The position numbers and the translations under genes were made by a program. Below, piece after piece: positions 1-8,580 of a DNA stretch of 24,514 bases (the stretch's first letter is position 1; each line of letters starts with the position of its first letter). Source of the stretch: Alphaproteobacteria bacterium UBA1254 (GTDB lineage Bacteria > Pseudomonadota > Alphaproteobacteria > RF32 > CAG-239); NCBI GenBank assembly GCA_002308495.1, contig DBVW01000009.1, positions 1-24,514 on the forward strand. Direction: 5' to 3'. The notes under the pieces were generated by a model. The model was not told the DNA's origin, did no database searches, and worked only from the letters and a program-made list of their open reading frames with translations.

Positions 1-662
1 ACATTTCGTGTCGGATTTTTCACCACAGCCGTTGAAACGGAAGCACTTTCAACACCTATAAATGCCCACAATGTGAAGTTTAAGGTCATACCGATTGCCG
101 TCATATCAGATTTACCTGTTACATTCCAGCCTTGCATATATATTTCAGGATTAAACCAAAACCAGCCAAAAATCGCGACACCGACTATCGGAAGAAGGGC
201 AAGTGTTGTTGTCATACTTTGAATTTTGGCCACCACATTCGGTCCCAAAATATTGGCATATGTGAAAAACCAAATGATTGCAATTTGAGCAATCGCCATT
301 ACAAGCGGGTCTTTTAAAACGGGAAAAAAGGTTATTAAATAACCAAGTCCGGCAACGGCAAGTCCCACATTTCCAACCACATTTGCGAGCCAATAAACGA
401 GGTTTGTCTGGTAGCCCATATAATCACCGAATGCCTTTTTAGAATAAGCATACGGACCGCCGGCGGCCGGATAAATCTGCGTCAGCTTTGAAAAAACAAG
501 CGCCAAAGCCACGGCACCGATTGTTGTGATAATCCAGCCCCAAATGGCAATCGAACCGATACCCGCCAAATTTGCGGGCAACATAAACACCCCCGATCCC
601 ATCATGTTTCCGGCGACCATGAATGTCGCCGGCACGAGCCCGATTTTATTTTGTTCCTCCAT
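1..662 (-). CDS. adiC: AdiC-type arginine/agmatine (basic amino acid) antiporter, N-terminal part
   Basis: An APC-family inner-membrane transporter that in its best-known form swaps extracellular arginine for agmatine. About 220 N-terminal residues are visible; the 3' end lies outside the window. The start is the ATG at 662, seven bases after AGGAG. The first helix carries GNMMGSGVFMLPANLA, the unwound TM1 substrate motif of AdiC. Further on come YQTNLVYWLANVVGN, which keeps the AdiC Asn101 position but has Asn where E. coli AdiC has Cys97, then PIVGVAIFGWFWF and LWAFIGVESASV, which keeps the Trp202 position. Similarity to AdiC runs along the whole visible stretch. CadB or PotE-type antiporters are the nearest alternatives. 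No decarboxylase gene is visible; one could lie to the left of the window. Confidence 0.85.
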   Translation of the reverse strand, partial: MEEQNKIGLVPATFMVAGNMMGSGVFMLPANLAGIGSIAIWGWIITTIGAVALALVFSKLTQIYPAAGGPYAYSKKAFGDYMGYQTNLVYWLANVVGNVGLAVAGLGYLITFFPVLKDPLVMAIAQIAIIWFFTYANILGPNVVAKIQSMTTTLALLPIVGVAIFGWFWFNPEIYMQGWNVTGKSDMTAIGMTLNFTLWAFIGVESASVSTAVVKNPTRN

Positions 663-756
663 GAGACATCTCCTTAAAAATGAAAAGATGCCTATGAAGT
701 AATCTTTCAAAACAAAATGACAAGAAGCCCAAAGAAGATTTTTTAAGCTTTATAAA

Positions 757-788
757 AAAATGCCCCAACAATTAAGCTGAGGCATTTT
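757..788 (-). terminator. Intrinsic terminator of the 154-aa orphan gene
   Basis: On the minus strand AAAATGCC pairs with GGCATTTT around a 16-base loop, followed by a run of seven T. It lies about 25 bases after the stop of the gene at 813-1277 and separates it from the antiporter gene. Confidence 0.7.
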
Positions 789-812
789 ATCAGAGTTAAA
801 GAAAAGCTAGTT

Positions 813-1277
813 TCAGCGAGGTTCTTTACCAGTATCTTTTAAAAGTGATTCTACGACCGGTGAAACATCACCTTTGTTATAATTACCGTGTTGCGCTTTT
901 GGTTTTATTGCGCTTTGATCACGTTCACGTAAACGCCTTCTTGTTCGATCTCTGCGCATTTCAAGTGCTGCGTTTTCCTTCAAATGACCGTTAGCATCAA
1001 GATTTTGCACTTTTGACATAAGCTCTGTTAATTCTTCTTTACTGAATACCACTTCAACATCGTGTCCGATATCTGTTGAATAGCAGATTTTTCCATCTTT
1101 ATCGAGAACGGCTAATTCGTATTTACCCCAATCATAAGAAGGTGGTGTAATAACACTCACGCCAAAACCGTTTTCAAAACGCATTTCGGCATGTTGATGC
1201 GTTTTGCCTGTATAACAATTGAATTTTGTTTCAAACTTCAAATCATCTGCTGTATAAACTTTTTTATCTTCGCTCAT
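813..1277 (-). CDS. Hypothetical protein, 154 aa, possibly phage-related
   Basis: I do not recognise this with certainty. There is no signal peptide or membrane helix, so it should be cytosolic. Residues 18-90 look like a compact beta-rich domain, with FENGFGVSV, YELAVLDKDGKICYST and a following helix SKEELTELMSKVQNL. This resembles, from memory only, small phage-encoded proteins of unknown function. Residues 100-154 are highly charged (RRDRTRRRLRERD) and probably disordered. The ATG at 1277 follows AAAGGAAGCAGCG. The gene is a single transcription unit, with its own near-consensus promoter at 1316-1344 and a terminator at 757-788. That isolation and promoter strength suggest a highly expressed orphan or acquired gene. 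Confidence 0.7.
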   Translation of the reverse strand: MSEDKKVYTADDLKFETKFNCYTGKTHQHAEMRFENGFGVSVITPPSYDWGKYELAVLDKDGKICYSTDIGHDVEVVFSKEELTELMSKVQNLDANGHLKENAALEMRRDRTRRRLRERDQSAIKPKAQHGNYNKGDVSPVVESLLKDTGKEPR

Positions 1278-1315
1278 CGCTGCTTCCTTTCAAAAAAATA
1301 ATACCATTTTATCTA

Positions 1316-1344
1316 ATTGTAGCATGAGCTTGAGTTTATGTCAA
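1316..1344 (-). promoter_or_regulatory. Near-consensus sigma70 promoter of the 154-aa gene
   Basis: On the minus strand TTGACA (1339-1344), exactly 17 bases, then TACAAT (1316-1321). It lies about 40 bases upstream of the ATG at 1277. Confidence 0.85.
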
Positions 1345-1389
1345 ACTAATATTTTAAGGCATAAATTTTTAAAGATATCTTTTTAAATA

Positions 1390-1989
1390 TTACCTTCTTC
1401 TTTTTGAATTCTTGCGAGATTTGACCTTATAAGAAAACAGGTTTTCATCTAAAGCCTTACCTTTTGTCATGTCATAAAGCGAAAGTGTTACTTCAACGCT
1501 TTGCGGATCAATGATTTTCCATTGTTTAAGCTCAAACGGATTGTTGTTGAAAATAAGCGTAATCGGGCCCATATCTTTTGATTTGGCGTATTCAAGCGTG
1601 ATGGTTGTTGAACCCGCATCTTTGTAAAAATCCGTTACTTTTAAGTTTTTATTATCAATCTGAATTGTGTTTGTTAAAATCTTAGTCCCCGGAATATCAT
1701 CATAATCAATGTTTGTTATCTGGTCTAATTCTTTATCATGAAAAATAATTTCATTCCCGTTGCCCACAATTAAAACATCTGTCGGCGGGGCATATTCCAT
1801 TCTGATTTTAGCCGGCTTTGAAATATAAAGCTTACCTTCCGATGTTGCACCGTTTGATGCCATTTGAACAAAGTTTGATTCTAATGTCGTGATGTTGTTC
1901 AGATAGTTTTCGATTTTGCTCAAATCCTGTGCTGTTTGTGCGTTTGCCAACGGGGCATATAATAAAATCATTAAGAAAAACTTTTTCAT
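1390..1989 (-). CDS. lolA: Outer-membrane lipoprotein carrier protein LolA
   Basis: Periplasmic chaperone that takes lipoproteins from the LolCDE exporter and carries them to the outer membrane. The 199-aa length is normal for the family. A signal peptide covers residues 1-17 (MKKFFLMILLYAPLANA, then QTAQDL). The mature part shows the family pattern: an N-terminal helix with LSKIENYLNNITTLESNFVQ, then SEGKLYISKPAKIRMEYAPP, IVGNGNEIIFHDKELDQ and a C-terminal region ending ITLIFNNNPFELKQWKIIDP. The last ten residues are unusually basic (KSRKNSKRRR). The start lies two bases after the parC stop, and its AAGGAG site is embedded in the last parC codons, so it is the third gene of recO-parC-lolA. 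I see no convincing terminator behind it. Confidence 0.87.
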   Translation of the reverse strand: MKKFFLMILLYAPLANAQTAQDLSKIENYLNNITTLESNFVQMASNGATSEGKLYISKPAKIRMEYAPPTDVLIVGNGNEIIFHDKELDQITNIDYDDIPGTKILTNTIQIDNKNLKVTDFYKDAGSTTITLEYAKSKDMGPITLIFNNNPFELKQWKIIDPQSVEVTLSLYDMTKGKALDENLFSYKVKSRKNSKRRR

Positions 1990-1991
1990 GA

Positions 1992-4214
1992 TTACTCCTT
2001 AAAAAATGTGTTTGTTTTCGGAAAGCCGAACGGAACAAGTTTTCCGGCCTGTGCACGATGTCCGAGCCATGTCAAGAGTTCTTTCTCAACCGTTACACCG
2101 CCCGAACGATTATATGAAAAACCGACATTTGAATCAAAAATTTGAATATCCGTCATCAATCCGTCTTTATATTTTTGAAGCGTTACGCCTCGCCCGCGCG
2201 CCATCATCGGAATTTCTTCAACCTTAAATATCAAAAGTTTTCTGTTTTCGCCCACAACGGCAACCATATCGCCCGTGATTTTCTTACAAAATGTTGCTTT
2301 TTCACCGTCTGCCAAGTTCATAATTTTGCGGCCGGTTCTTGTTTGGGCAATCAGGTGGTTTTCATCAACCACAAAACCATGTCCCGTGTTCGACGCCAAA
2401 ACATAACTTGCCTTAGGCTCAAAGACAAACATCTCTGAAATATTGTCATTATTTGAAAGGTCAATCATCAAACGAAGCGGCTGTCCGAAGCCCCTGCCCG
2501 ATGGAATATCGCTTGCCTGAAGCGTAAAAAACTTTCCTGAGGTATCAAGCAAAACAATTTTATCTGTCGTTTGAGCATGAACGGCTTTCAAGAGTGCATC
2601 ATCTTCCTTGAACTTAAACTCATCTGACAAGTTGACATAGCCCTTCATCGCCCTGATCCAGCCTTTTTCGGATAAAATCACCGTAATCGGCTCTTTTTCA
2701 ACCAATGCTTCAATTGTGATTTCAATATCTGTCGGTGCAGATGCAAATTCTGTGCGACGGCGACCTAAGGCCGTTTTTTTGCCGAAACGATCCTTTGTTG
2801 CTTTAATTTCTTTCGAAATCGCCTCCCATTGCTTTGTTTCATTCGAAAGCAACGCTTCCAAGCTTTTCTTTTCGTCGCTTAAAGTCTCATATTCTTCCTT
2901 GATTTCGCTTTCTTCTAGCTTTCTTAAGCTTTTGAGCTTCATGTTCAAAATGGCTTCGGCCTGGTTGTCGGTCAACTTAAATTTTTTCATCAATGCCGCT
3001 TTGGCATCATCTTTTTCCCTGATAATGCGGATAATTGCGTCCAAATTCAAATAAGCCGTCAGATAGCCAGACAATATCTCCAAACGTGCTACAATTTTTG
3101 AAAGTCTGTGATTGGTGCGGCGTTTTAAAACCTGTAACCTGTGATTTAAATATTCACGCAAAACTTCGCCGATGCTCATTACTCTCGGCACACCGTCAGA
3201 ATCAAGCACGTTCATATTCATATTAAATTTTGATTCAAGCTCTGTTTCTCTGAACAAAAGCTCCATAAGCATATCGGCATCTACCGTTCTTGTTTTCGGC
3301 TCCAGGATAATGCGGATATCCTGAGCTGATTCATCACGGACATCTGCCAAAAGCGGCAACTTTTTCTCATTTAAAAGTTCGGCAATACGCTCAATAAGCT
3401 TCGATTTCACAACGCCGTAAGGAATCTCGGTCACAACAATCTGGTACAAGCCGTGTCCCAAGTCTTCTTTTTCCCATTTGGCACGAATACGAAAGCTGCC
3501 CTTGCCTTGTTTATAGGTGTTCACAATGCTTTCAAAGCTGTCAACGATAACACCGCCGGTCGGAAAATCAGGCCCTTTCAAGCGAGAAACCAAAGCTTCA
3601 TCTTTCGCCTCGCTGTTATCAATCAAATATAAAAGCGCATCGCAAACTTCGCTTAAATTATGTGTCGGAATGTTAGTCGCCATACCGACGGCAATACCTG
3701 ACGAACCGTTACACAATAAATTCGGCACGGCGGCCGGCATAACCGCAGGGTCTTGCTCCTCCCAGTCATACGTATCCACAAAATCGACGGCATCATCTGC
3801 AAGCCCTTCCATCAAAGCCATGGCAAAATCGGTTAACCTTGCCTCCGTATAACGCATGGCGGCAGCTCCATCGCCGTCAATGTTGCCGAAATTGCCTTGC
3901 CCGTCAACAAGCGGGTAGCGCACCGAAAAATCTTGCGCCAAACGCACCATTGCGCCATAAACGCCAACATCACCGTGCGGGTGATATTTACCGATGACAT
4001 CGCCGACAACACGTGCACATTTTTTATAACCTGTTTTCGGATCAAGGTGAAGCTGACGCATTGCAAACAACAGTCTTCTGTGAACGGGTTTTAAGCCGTC
4101 TCTGACGTCCGGCAAAGAACGAGACACAATCGTTGACATGGCATACGACAAATAGCGTTTGCTCAGCTCTTCTTTTAAGGCAACATCTTTGATTTTCGGC
4201 TCAACTTCAGACAT
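1992..4214 (-). CDS. parC: DNA topoisomerase IV subunit A (ParC)
   Basis: Subunit that cuts and rejoins DNA in topoisomerase IV, working with ParE to unlink daughter chromosomes. The 740 aa length fits ParC rather than the longer GyrA. The catalytic tyrosine is Y122 in AAAMRYTEA. The breakage-reunion core fills about residues 30-460, a coiled coil with KLKSLRKLEESEIKEEYE lies near 410-460, and the C-terminal beta-pinwheel starts near 495. The C-terminal blades lack a perfect GyrA box (QRRGGKG), which again favours ParC. The quinolone-determining segment reads HPHGDVGVYGAM, with V83 and G87 where E. coli ParC has Ser80 and Glu84. The start at 4214 lies 14 bases after recO, behind a weak purine-rich site (AAAGAAAGAA). 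Confidence 0.95.
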   Translation of the reverse strand: MSEVEPKIKDVALKEELSKRYLSYAMSTIVSRSLPDVRDGLKPVHRRLLFAMRQLHLDPKTGYKKCARVVGDVIGKYHPHGDVGVYGAMVRLAQDFSVRYPLVDGQGNFGNIDGDGAAAMRYTEARLTDFAMALMEGLADDAVDFVDTYDWEEQDPAVMPAAVPNLLCNGSSGIAVGMATNIPTHNLSEVCDALLYLIDNSEAKDEALVSRLKGPDFPTGGVIVDSFESIVNTYKQGKGSFRIRAKWEKEDLGHGLYQIVVTEIPYGVVKSKLIERIAELLNEKKLPLLADVRDESAQDIRIILEPKTRTVDADMLMELLFRETELESKFNMNMNVLDSDGVPRVMSIGEVLREYLNHRLQVLKRRTNHRLSKIVARLEILSGYLTAYLNLDAIIRIIREKDDAKAALMKKFKLTDNQAEAILNMKLKSLRKLEESEIKEEYETLSDEKKSLEALLSNETKQWEAISKEIKATKDRFGKKTALGRRRTEFASAPTDIEITIEALVEKEPITVILSEKGWIRAMKGYVNLSDEFKFKEDDALLKAVHAQTTDKIVLLDTSGKFFTLQASDIPSGRGFGQPLRLMIDLSNNDNISEMFVFEPKASYVLASNTGHGFVVDENHLIAQTRTGRKIMNLADGEKATFCKKITGDMVAVVGENRKLLIFKVEEIPMMARGRGVTLQKYKDGLMTDIQIFDSNVGFSYNRSGGVTVEKELLTWLGHRAQAGKLVPFGFPKTNTFFKE

Positions 4215-4228
4215 TTTATTCTTTCTTT

Positions 4229-4945
4229 TTATCTTAAATTTTCGACTAAACTAGCACGTGTTATCGGAAATTGCAAGCCATGCGCTTCAAAAAAGTTTTT
4301 TTTGAGGAAAAACTCGTTTAATTTAAGCAAATCCATGACTTCTTCTTTTGTGGGTAAAATGTTCTTATTTAATGCAAAATGAGGATATTTGAAGAGCTTG
4401 TCCTTATACGGCAGACCGGCCGCCAAACAAACCGCGCGTCCGCTTTTAGGCGACACAAAGGCAAGGTTTTCAATCGTTCCCGTTGCCGCACACGAGCCCA
4501 AATCAAGCCCGATGCCTAAAAAATAGAGCAACCGAAACTCTAAAATTGCATAGTTTTTAAGCCACATTTCATCATCCAAATGATCCATAAACTGAGATAT
4601 TAAACGAACTAATCCTTCCAAAGGTTCACGCTCAGCAATCGTAAGGTTGAAAAGCTCGCAAAACGCACTCAAAACGGCCAATTTTTCAGAGTTTGACATC
4701 ACGTTCACAACGTTTGATTTCAATAATTCGACCCCTCGGAATTGAGGCATGTTTTCTTCCACTCTCGAATAAGCATTAAATGAAATTTTGTTGCCTAACT
4801 GATAAACGCCGAGTTTTTTCTTTGAGAGGGCGCCCTTAACAAATCCGGTTATTTTTCCGTGTGCAACCGTAAGTACGGTCAAAATCAAAGAATTTTCACC
4901 ATATTTCAACAGCTTAATTATATAACCTTCATCCTTTACTTGCAT
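4229..4945 (-). CDS. recO: DNA repair protein RecO
   Basis: Recombination mediator that works with RecR (and RecF) to load RecA onto SSB-coated single-stranded DNA. The 238 aa length is normal. The N-terminal OB-fold (about 1-80) starts VKDEGYIIKLLKYGENSLIL and continues VAHGKITGFVKGALSKKK, the usual RecO opening. The helical C-terminal half contains LEFRLLYFLGIGLDLGSCAATG and AFVSPKSGRAVCLAAGLPYK, as in alphaproteobacterial RecO. Two cysteines remain, so the four-Cys zinc site of some family members is absent. It is the first gene of recO-parC-lolA. The ribosome site is weak, with AAAGG about 10 bases from the ATG. Upstream is a 181-base divergent region shared with the DUF1015 gene, where I see only weak promoter candidates. 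Confidence 0.92.
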   Translation of the reverse strand: MQVKDEGYIIKLLKYGENSLILTVLTVAHGKITGFVKGALSKKKLGVYQLGNKISFNAYSRVEENMPQFRGVELLKSNVVNVMSNSEKLAVLSAFCELFNLTIAEREPLEGLVRLISQFMDHLDDEMWLKNYAILEFRLLYFLGIGLDLGSCAATGTIENLAFVSPKSGRAVCLAAGLPYKDKLFKYPHFALNKNILPTKEEVMDLLKLNEFFLKKNFFEAHGLQFPITRASLVENLR

Positions 4946-5126
4946 TTCAAAAGCGCCTTTTACTTTGTTTTAGAATGCTCAATTTGTGTTTGTTTTGCAA
5001 ATATTATTTACGGTTATACACTTCGATCTAAACACTCTTTTTGGGGAAAACTTTAATTGCTGTGGACTTTTTTTGTTGTTGAACTACTATACACTTAAAT
5101 ATCGACATTTATGAAAGGATGGCCTT

Positions 5127-6347
5127 ATGAGCAAAGATAATTTGATTTATGCACCGTTTGTCGGTGTTGTGCCGACCGCTTTGTTTGCAGGAGACGTTGC
5201 CGCTCCGCCTTATGATGTTTTATCTTCGGCCGAAGCAAAGGTAAAAGCCGCCGGAAAACCATACAGCTTTTTACACGTCTCAAAGGCAGAAATTGACTTT
5301 GACGGTGATGTTTCCCCTTATGAAGAGCGGGTTTATCTGAAAGCTGCCGAAAACTTCAAAAATATGCTTGATAAGGGTGTTTTATATAAAACGCCAAAAC
5401 CCTGTTTTTATGTTTATCAGATGATTATGGGCGATCATGTTCAAACAGGTTTGGCTGTTGCCGCTTCCGTTAAGGCATATAACGAAGGACGTATTAAACG
5501 CCATGAGCTGACCCGTGTTGCCAAAGAAAACGACCGTGTTAAACAAATCCGCACCGTCGGCGCGCAAACAGGTCCTGCTCTTTTGATTAATAAGGATTTG
5601 CCCGAAATTAAAAAGCTTTTGGCTCATATTGTTCAAACAAGAAAACCGGCATTTTCCGTTATCGGAGATCATGATGTTCGTCACAGTTTGTGGATTGTTG
5701 ATGATGAAATTGAGATCAAACAAATTGAACAAGCTTTTGACGCACAAAATGAGGCTTATATTGCCGACGGACATCATCGTTCGGCCGCTGCCGCGCGTCT
5801 TGCCGCCGAAGACGGCACAACCGACACCGCGCGTTTCTTGGCTGTCGCCTATTTTGAAGATGAAATGAAAATTTGGGATTATAATCGCGTTGTTTTTGAT
5901 TTGAACGGCAATTCCAAAGAGCAATTTTTAAGCAAACTCAAGGAAAATTTTGCTTTAACCCCAATTAATATGGCAAAACCCTCTAAAAAAGGCACATTTA
6001 CGATGTATCTTGACGGACAGTGGTATTTAATGGAACACATTGGCGCTCCGATGCCGAACGACCCCGTTTCATCACTTGATGTAAGCCTTCTCAGCAAAAA
6101 GGTTTTAGACGATATTTTAGGCATTCAAGATCTTCGCAATTCCGAGCGCATTGACTTTATCGGCGGTATCAGAGGTGCAGAGGAAATTAAAAAGGTTGTT
6201 GATGCCCACAAAGGCAGTGTCGGCTTTATGGTTTATCCGACTGCGGTTAATGAGCTAATTGCCGTTGCCGATCAAAAAATGCTTATGCCGCCGAAATCCA
6301 CATGGTTTGAACCCAAACTTGCCGACGGTATCGTTTCTAAAATCTAA
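5127..6347 (+). CDS. DUF1015 family protein
   Basis: Cytosolic protein of the DUF1015 family, related in fold to ParB/Srx-type serine kinases. In other bacteria the gene often sits beside serA/serC, so a role in serine metabolism is suspected but not established. The 406 aa length is normal. Family marks are the opening YAPFVGVVP...AAPPYDVLSS, the central GRIKRHELTRVAKENDR (His126), and the signature YIADGHHRSAAAARL near residues 211-225, expected to be catalytic. The start at 5127 follows AAGGATGGCCTT. It is a single gene, divergent from recO and closed by a strong hairpin terminator. No serine genes are near, so the context adds nothing to its function. Confidence 0.88.
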   Translation: MSKDNLIYAPFVGVVPTALFAGDVAAPPYDVLSSAEAKVKAAGKPYSFLHVSKAEIDFDGDVSPYEERVYLKAAENFKNMLDKGVLYKTPKPCFYVYQMIMGDHVQTGLAVAASVKAYNEGRIKRHELTRVAKENDRVKQIRTVGAQTGPALLINKDLPEIKKLLAHIVQTRKPAFSVIGDHDVRHSLWIVDDEIEIKQIEQAFDAQNEAYIADGHHRSAAAARLAAEDGTTDTARFLAVAYFEDEMKIWDYNRVVFDLNGNSKEQFLSKLKENFALTPINMAKPSKKGTFTMYLDGQWYLMEHIGAPMPNDPVSSLDVSLLSKKVLDDILGIQDLRNSERIDFIGGIRGAEEIKKVVDAHKGSVGFMVYPTAVNELIAVADQKMLMPPKSTWFEPKLADGIVSKI

Positions 6348-6355
6348 AAGCTAAA

Positions 6356-6393
6356 AAAACATCCCCGAAAGTAAAAACTTTCGGGGATGTTTT
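6356..6393. terminator. Strong bidirectional terminator
   Basis: A perfect 17-bp inverted repeat (6356-6372 with 6377-6393) has an AAAA loop and is flanked by A on one side and T on the other. It lies between two convergent genes (stops at 6347 and 6405) and should stop transcription from both. Confidence 0.93.
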
Positions 6394-6404
6394 CTATATG
6401 AGCC

Positions 6405-7148
6405 TCACACATGTTGTATTTGTCTGTCGTTATAATCTTTCAGAACAACACTTCCCATATTCATTGCATTTTCATCGGCTTTTGAATTGTATTCTTTTAT
6501 AATTGGGGAAGTCGGGCTATGATCAAAGAATTTTTGTCGTGCCTCTACTGTCGATGTCGGAACATTATGCTCTTTCATCTTTTCTATTGCATACTCAAGT
6601 TCTTTAGGAGTGATTAAAAACACATGTGAATCCCAATACCGTTTAAATTGTTTGTTCATATCTTTCTGAGCTTGCGGTGCATCTTCTGGTAATGCCCTCG
6701 GAAAGGGTGCACCGGGATCACCAAACATGATTGTATAATTGCCACCCTTACCTGTCGGACCATAAGGACCATATACGGCATGGACAACATTTGTTTTCGG
6801 CATATCTTTTTCAGAAATTATGGCAACCTTGATTTTTGCTTCACCCCGTGTGCCCGGTTCACGCACAATTTCAAAAACTTTTGAAGGATCTAAATTTTCA
6901 ATTGGCACTAATGCATCCGTCCCAATCGGCCTGCTCGTGGTTAATGCAAAAACTTGGCGCCCTGGATTGCCTTTTTCTTCAATTAAAGCTTGATAAGCCT
7001 CATCAAATCTTCTTGATATTGTTGAAATATCGTCTTTTGACACACCTTCCAAAACCTTTGATCCGACAACAAGCGATGTTGTGTCGGTATGACGCGCCAA
7101 ATGTTCTTCATTTTCAGCGCAAGGTACAAATTCTAACTTTTCTAACAT
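6405..7148 (-). CDS. Hypothetical protein with Gly-rich VYGPYGPTGKGG core, 247 aa
   Basis: I do not recognise the family. There is no signal peptide or membrane helix. I chose the ATG at 7148 because AAGGAG lies six bases before it; the longer frame from a TTG at 7166 would start inside that site. Residues 20-75 look helical, followed by beta strands (RQVFALTTSRP, AKIKVAIISEK). The core VVHAVYGPYGPTGKGGNY, then TIMFGDPGAPFPRALP, is followed by the helical FKRYWDSHVFLITPKELEYAIEKM. The arrangement of conserved-looking His, Tyr, Gly and Pro suggests an enzyme or toxin-like fold, but that is a guess. It stands alone, convergent with the DUF1015 gene and divergent from the membrane protein at 7304. 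Confidence 0.75.
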   Translation of the reverse strand: MLEKLEFVPCAENEEHLARHTDTTSLVVGSKVLEGVSKDDISTISRRFDEAYQALIEEKGNPGRQVFALTTSRPIGTDALVPIENLDPSKVFEIVREPGTRGEAKIKVAIISEKDMPKTNVVHAVYGPYGPTGKGGNYTIMFGDPGAPFPRALPEDAPQAQKDMNKQFKRYWDSHVFLITPKELEYAIEKMKEHNVPTSTVEARQKFFDHSPTSPIIKEYNSKADENAMNMGSVVLKDYNDRQIQHV

Positions 7149-7233
7149 ATTTTTCTCCTTTATCAAAAGATATTTTTATTTTACTTCAATCTCTATATTT
7201 TGTCAAATATTTTAGGATAGAAAAGTTAAAAAA

Positions 7234-7264
7234 TTGCTTTTTTTTGCTTAAAATCTGATATACT
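7234..7264 (+). promoter_or_regulatory. Candidate extended -10 promoter of the membrane-protein gene
   Basis: TTGCTT (7234-7239), a long 19-base spacer, then TGATATACT with -10 TATACT at 7259-7264. The TG extension could make up for poor spacing. It lies 40 bases upstream of the ATG at 7304. Confidence 0.45.
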
Positions 7265-7303
7265 GTCATCAATACTCGAAAAAAAATTTTAAGGACTGAA
7301 AAA

Positions 7304-7972
7304 ATGAAAAAAGCTTTTCTATCCCCCTTCTTCTCACCTTTGTTTTACGGCATTTTATGGGGAATTCTTCTTGCTGTTGTGCTGATTTTCTTCCCCGATA
7401 AGAAGTTTGAAATCACCACAGATGGTCAAATCATTGATGTTTTAACATATACAGGCTATGCTTTAATGCTTGCTTCAATGGTTTTCTTTGTTAAAGATTA
7501 TCGCGGAAAAATCCTTGATTGGAGCATTTATTTTCTGCTTGGCATTGCCGCTCTCTTGCGCGAAGCCGGCATTCAACATCACTTAACCAACACTGACACA
7601 ACTCCGTTTAAATCGCGCTTTTTCTTAAATCCGAACAATCCGACAAGTGAAAAAATTCTTTACGGCGCTGTTTTGCTTATTATTTTCGGTGCTCTTTTAT
7701 ATCTTATCATTAAATATGCCAAACATCTGGTTGTTTCGTTTTTTAAACTGAATACGCTGACATGGTCAATTGCCACATTCTGTTCGGTTTTGGTCTTCGC
7801 AAAATTTGCGGACCGTTTTCCTGCTCACTGGCGCCATATGCATGATTTGAACGTTTTACCGCGTTCTTTTATTGATATTTGGTCGCTTTTGGAAGAAAGC
7901 TCCGAGCTCTTTTTGCCTTATTTGGTGATTATCATCTTTTGCCAATACCATCTTTTGAAAAATAAGGCTTAA
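7304..7972 (+). CDS. Six-helix inner-membrane protein of unknown function
   Basis: A 222-aa integral membrane protein with about six predicted helices near residues 9-30, 46-63, 70-86, 118-136, 152-168 and 202-218. The loop after helix 3 is distinctive: LREAGIQHHLTNTDTTPFKS, followed by RFFLNPNNP. Another loop carries FPAHWRHMHDLNVLP. The many His, Arg and Asp residues in these loops could bind a metal or a polar substrate, but I cannot name the family. The ATG follows AAGGACTGAAAAA. Its stop codon overlaps the stop of the convergent gene at 7969-8463. Confidence 0.8.
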   Translation: MKKAFLSPFFSPLFYGILWGILLAVVLIFFPDKKFEITTDGQIIDVLTYTGYALMLASMVFFVKDYRGKILDWSIYFLLGIAALLREAGIQHHLTNTDTTPFKSRFFLNPNNPTSEKILYGAVLLIIFGALLYLIIKYAKHLVVSFFKLNTLTWSIATFCSVLVFAKFADRFPAHWRHMHDLNVLPRSFIDIWSLLEESSELFLPYLVIIIFCQYHLLKNKA

Positions 7973-8463
7973 AAAAACGGGTTATATGCCCATTGGAGCA
8001 GTGCTTGTCTTTGTTTGGTGCGGCAATCAAGACTGTATAAGGCGCAGTTTTTATCAATTTGCGCCTTATGTCTTTTAAAAGCCTTCCAACGTTTGATTTG
8101 TATCTTATCTATCTCATCAATGCGGCGCCCCATATAATAACGGCAATACCACTGGAACCACCCACGCGGATCCGGGCCTATAATCCATCCTCTTTTTTGC
8201 CACTCCTGAAGGCTCATGCGTGATTTAATCTTAAAAAAGTTGCAATCATCACAGGGGCAATCTGACGATAGTTTTGCGTTTTCAAACCAAGAGAATGGAA
8301 ATTCTTCTTGACAATCTGTTAAATAATGCCCTTCAAAAACACCTAATTCAAGCATTTCTTTTGGCGTCAGCTCGGGTTTAAAATCCAAAGCAAAATGTTT
8401 GCCTTCGGGCGCGCTGTATTCATACGTGTAGCCTTGTTGCATTTTATCAAAAACTTTCATCAT
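7969..8463 (-). CDS. Conserved hypothetical protein with DPRGWFQWYCRYY motif, 164 aa
   Basis: A cytosolic protein without membrane helices. Its core reads LGVFEGHYLTDC, then four Cys near residues 51-75 (DC...DCPCDDC) and SLQEWQKRGWIIGPDPRGWF. It continues QWYCRYYMGRR, a basic RRIDEIDKIQIKRWKAFKRH helix and a C-terminal RQALLQWAY. From memory this Trp/Tyr/Arg-rich block occurs in an uncharacterised family that is also present in fungi and plants; I cannot give a function. Two adjacent ATG codons (8463 and 8460) follow GAGAGGAAT; the second is better spaced. It ends in a four-base overlap with the convergent membrane-protein gene. Confidence 0.82.
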   Translation of the reverse strand: MMKVFDKMQQGYTYEYSAPEGKHFALDFKPELTPKEMLELGVFEGHYLTDCQEEFPFSWFENAKLSSDCPCDDCNFFKIKSRMSLQEWQKRGWIIGPDPRGWFQWYCRYYMGRRIDEIDKIQIKRWKAFKRHKAQIDKNCALYSLDCRTKQRQALLQWAYNPFF

Positions 8464-8580
8464 ATTCCTCTCTTTTTCATAGAAATATGATTGTTTTTTA
8501 TGAAATCAACGGCTCATTTTCCAAACATAATCTTATAGCGCAACGGCCCCGCTCTTTATTGTTTGAAGAATTTTTTTGGT

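Noticed and set aside
1340..1395. AT-rich palindrome after lolA as a terminator
   Set aside because: The stem is almost only A and T (AAAGATATCTTT core) and lacks a GC base or a following T-run.
5382..5924. Minus-strand 180-aa frame
   Set aside because: Shadow of the DUF1015 gene, without a ribosome site or family resemblance.
7149..7166. TTG start giving a longer form of the 247-aa protein
   Set aside because: The extra codons are the ribosome site of the ATG at 7148.
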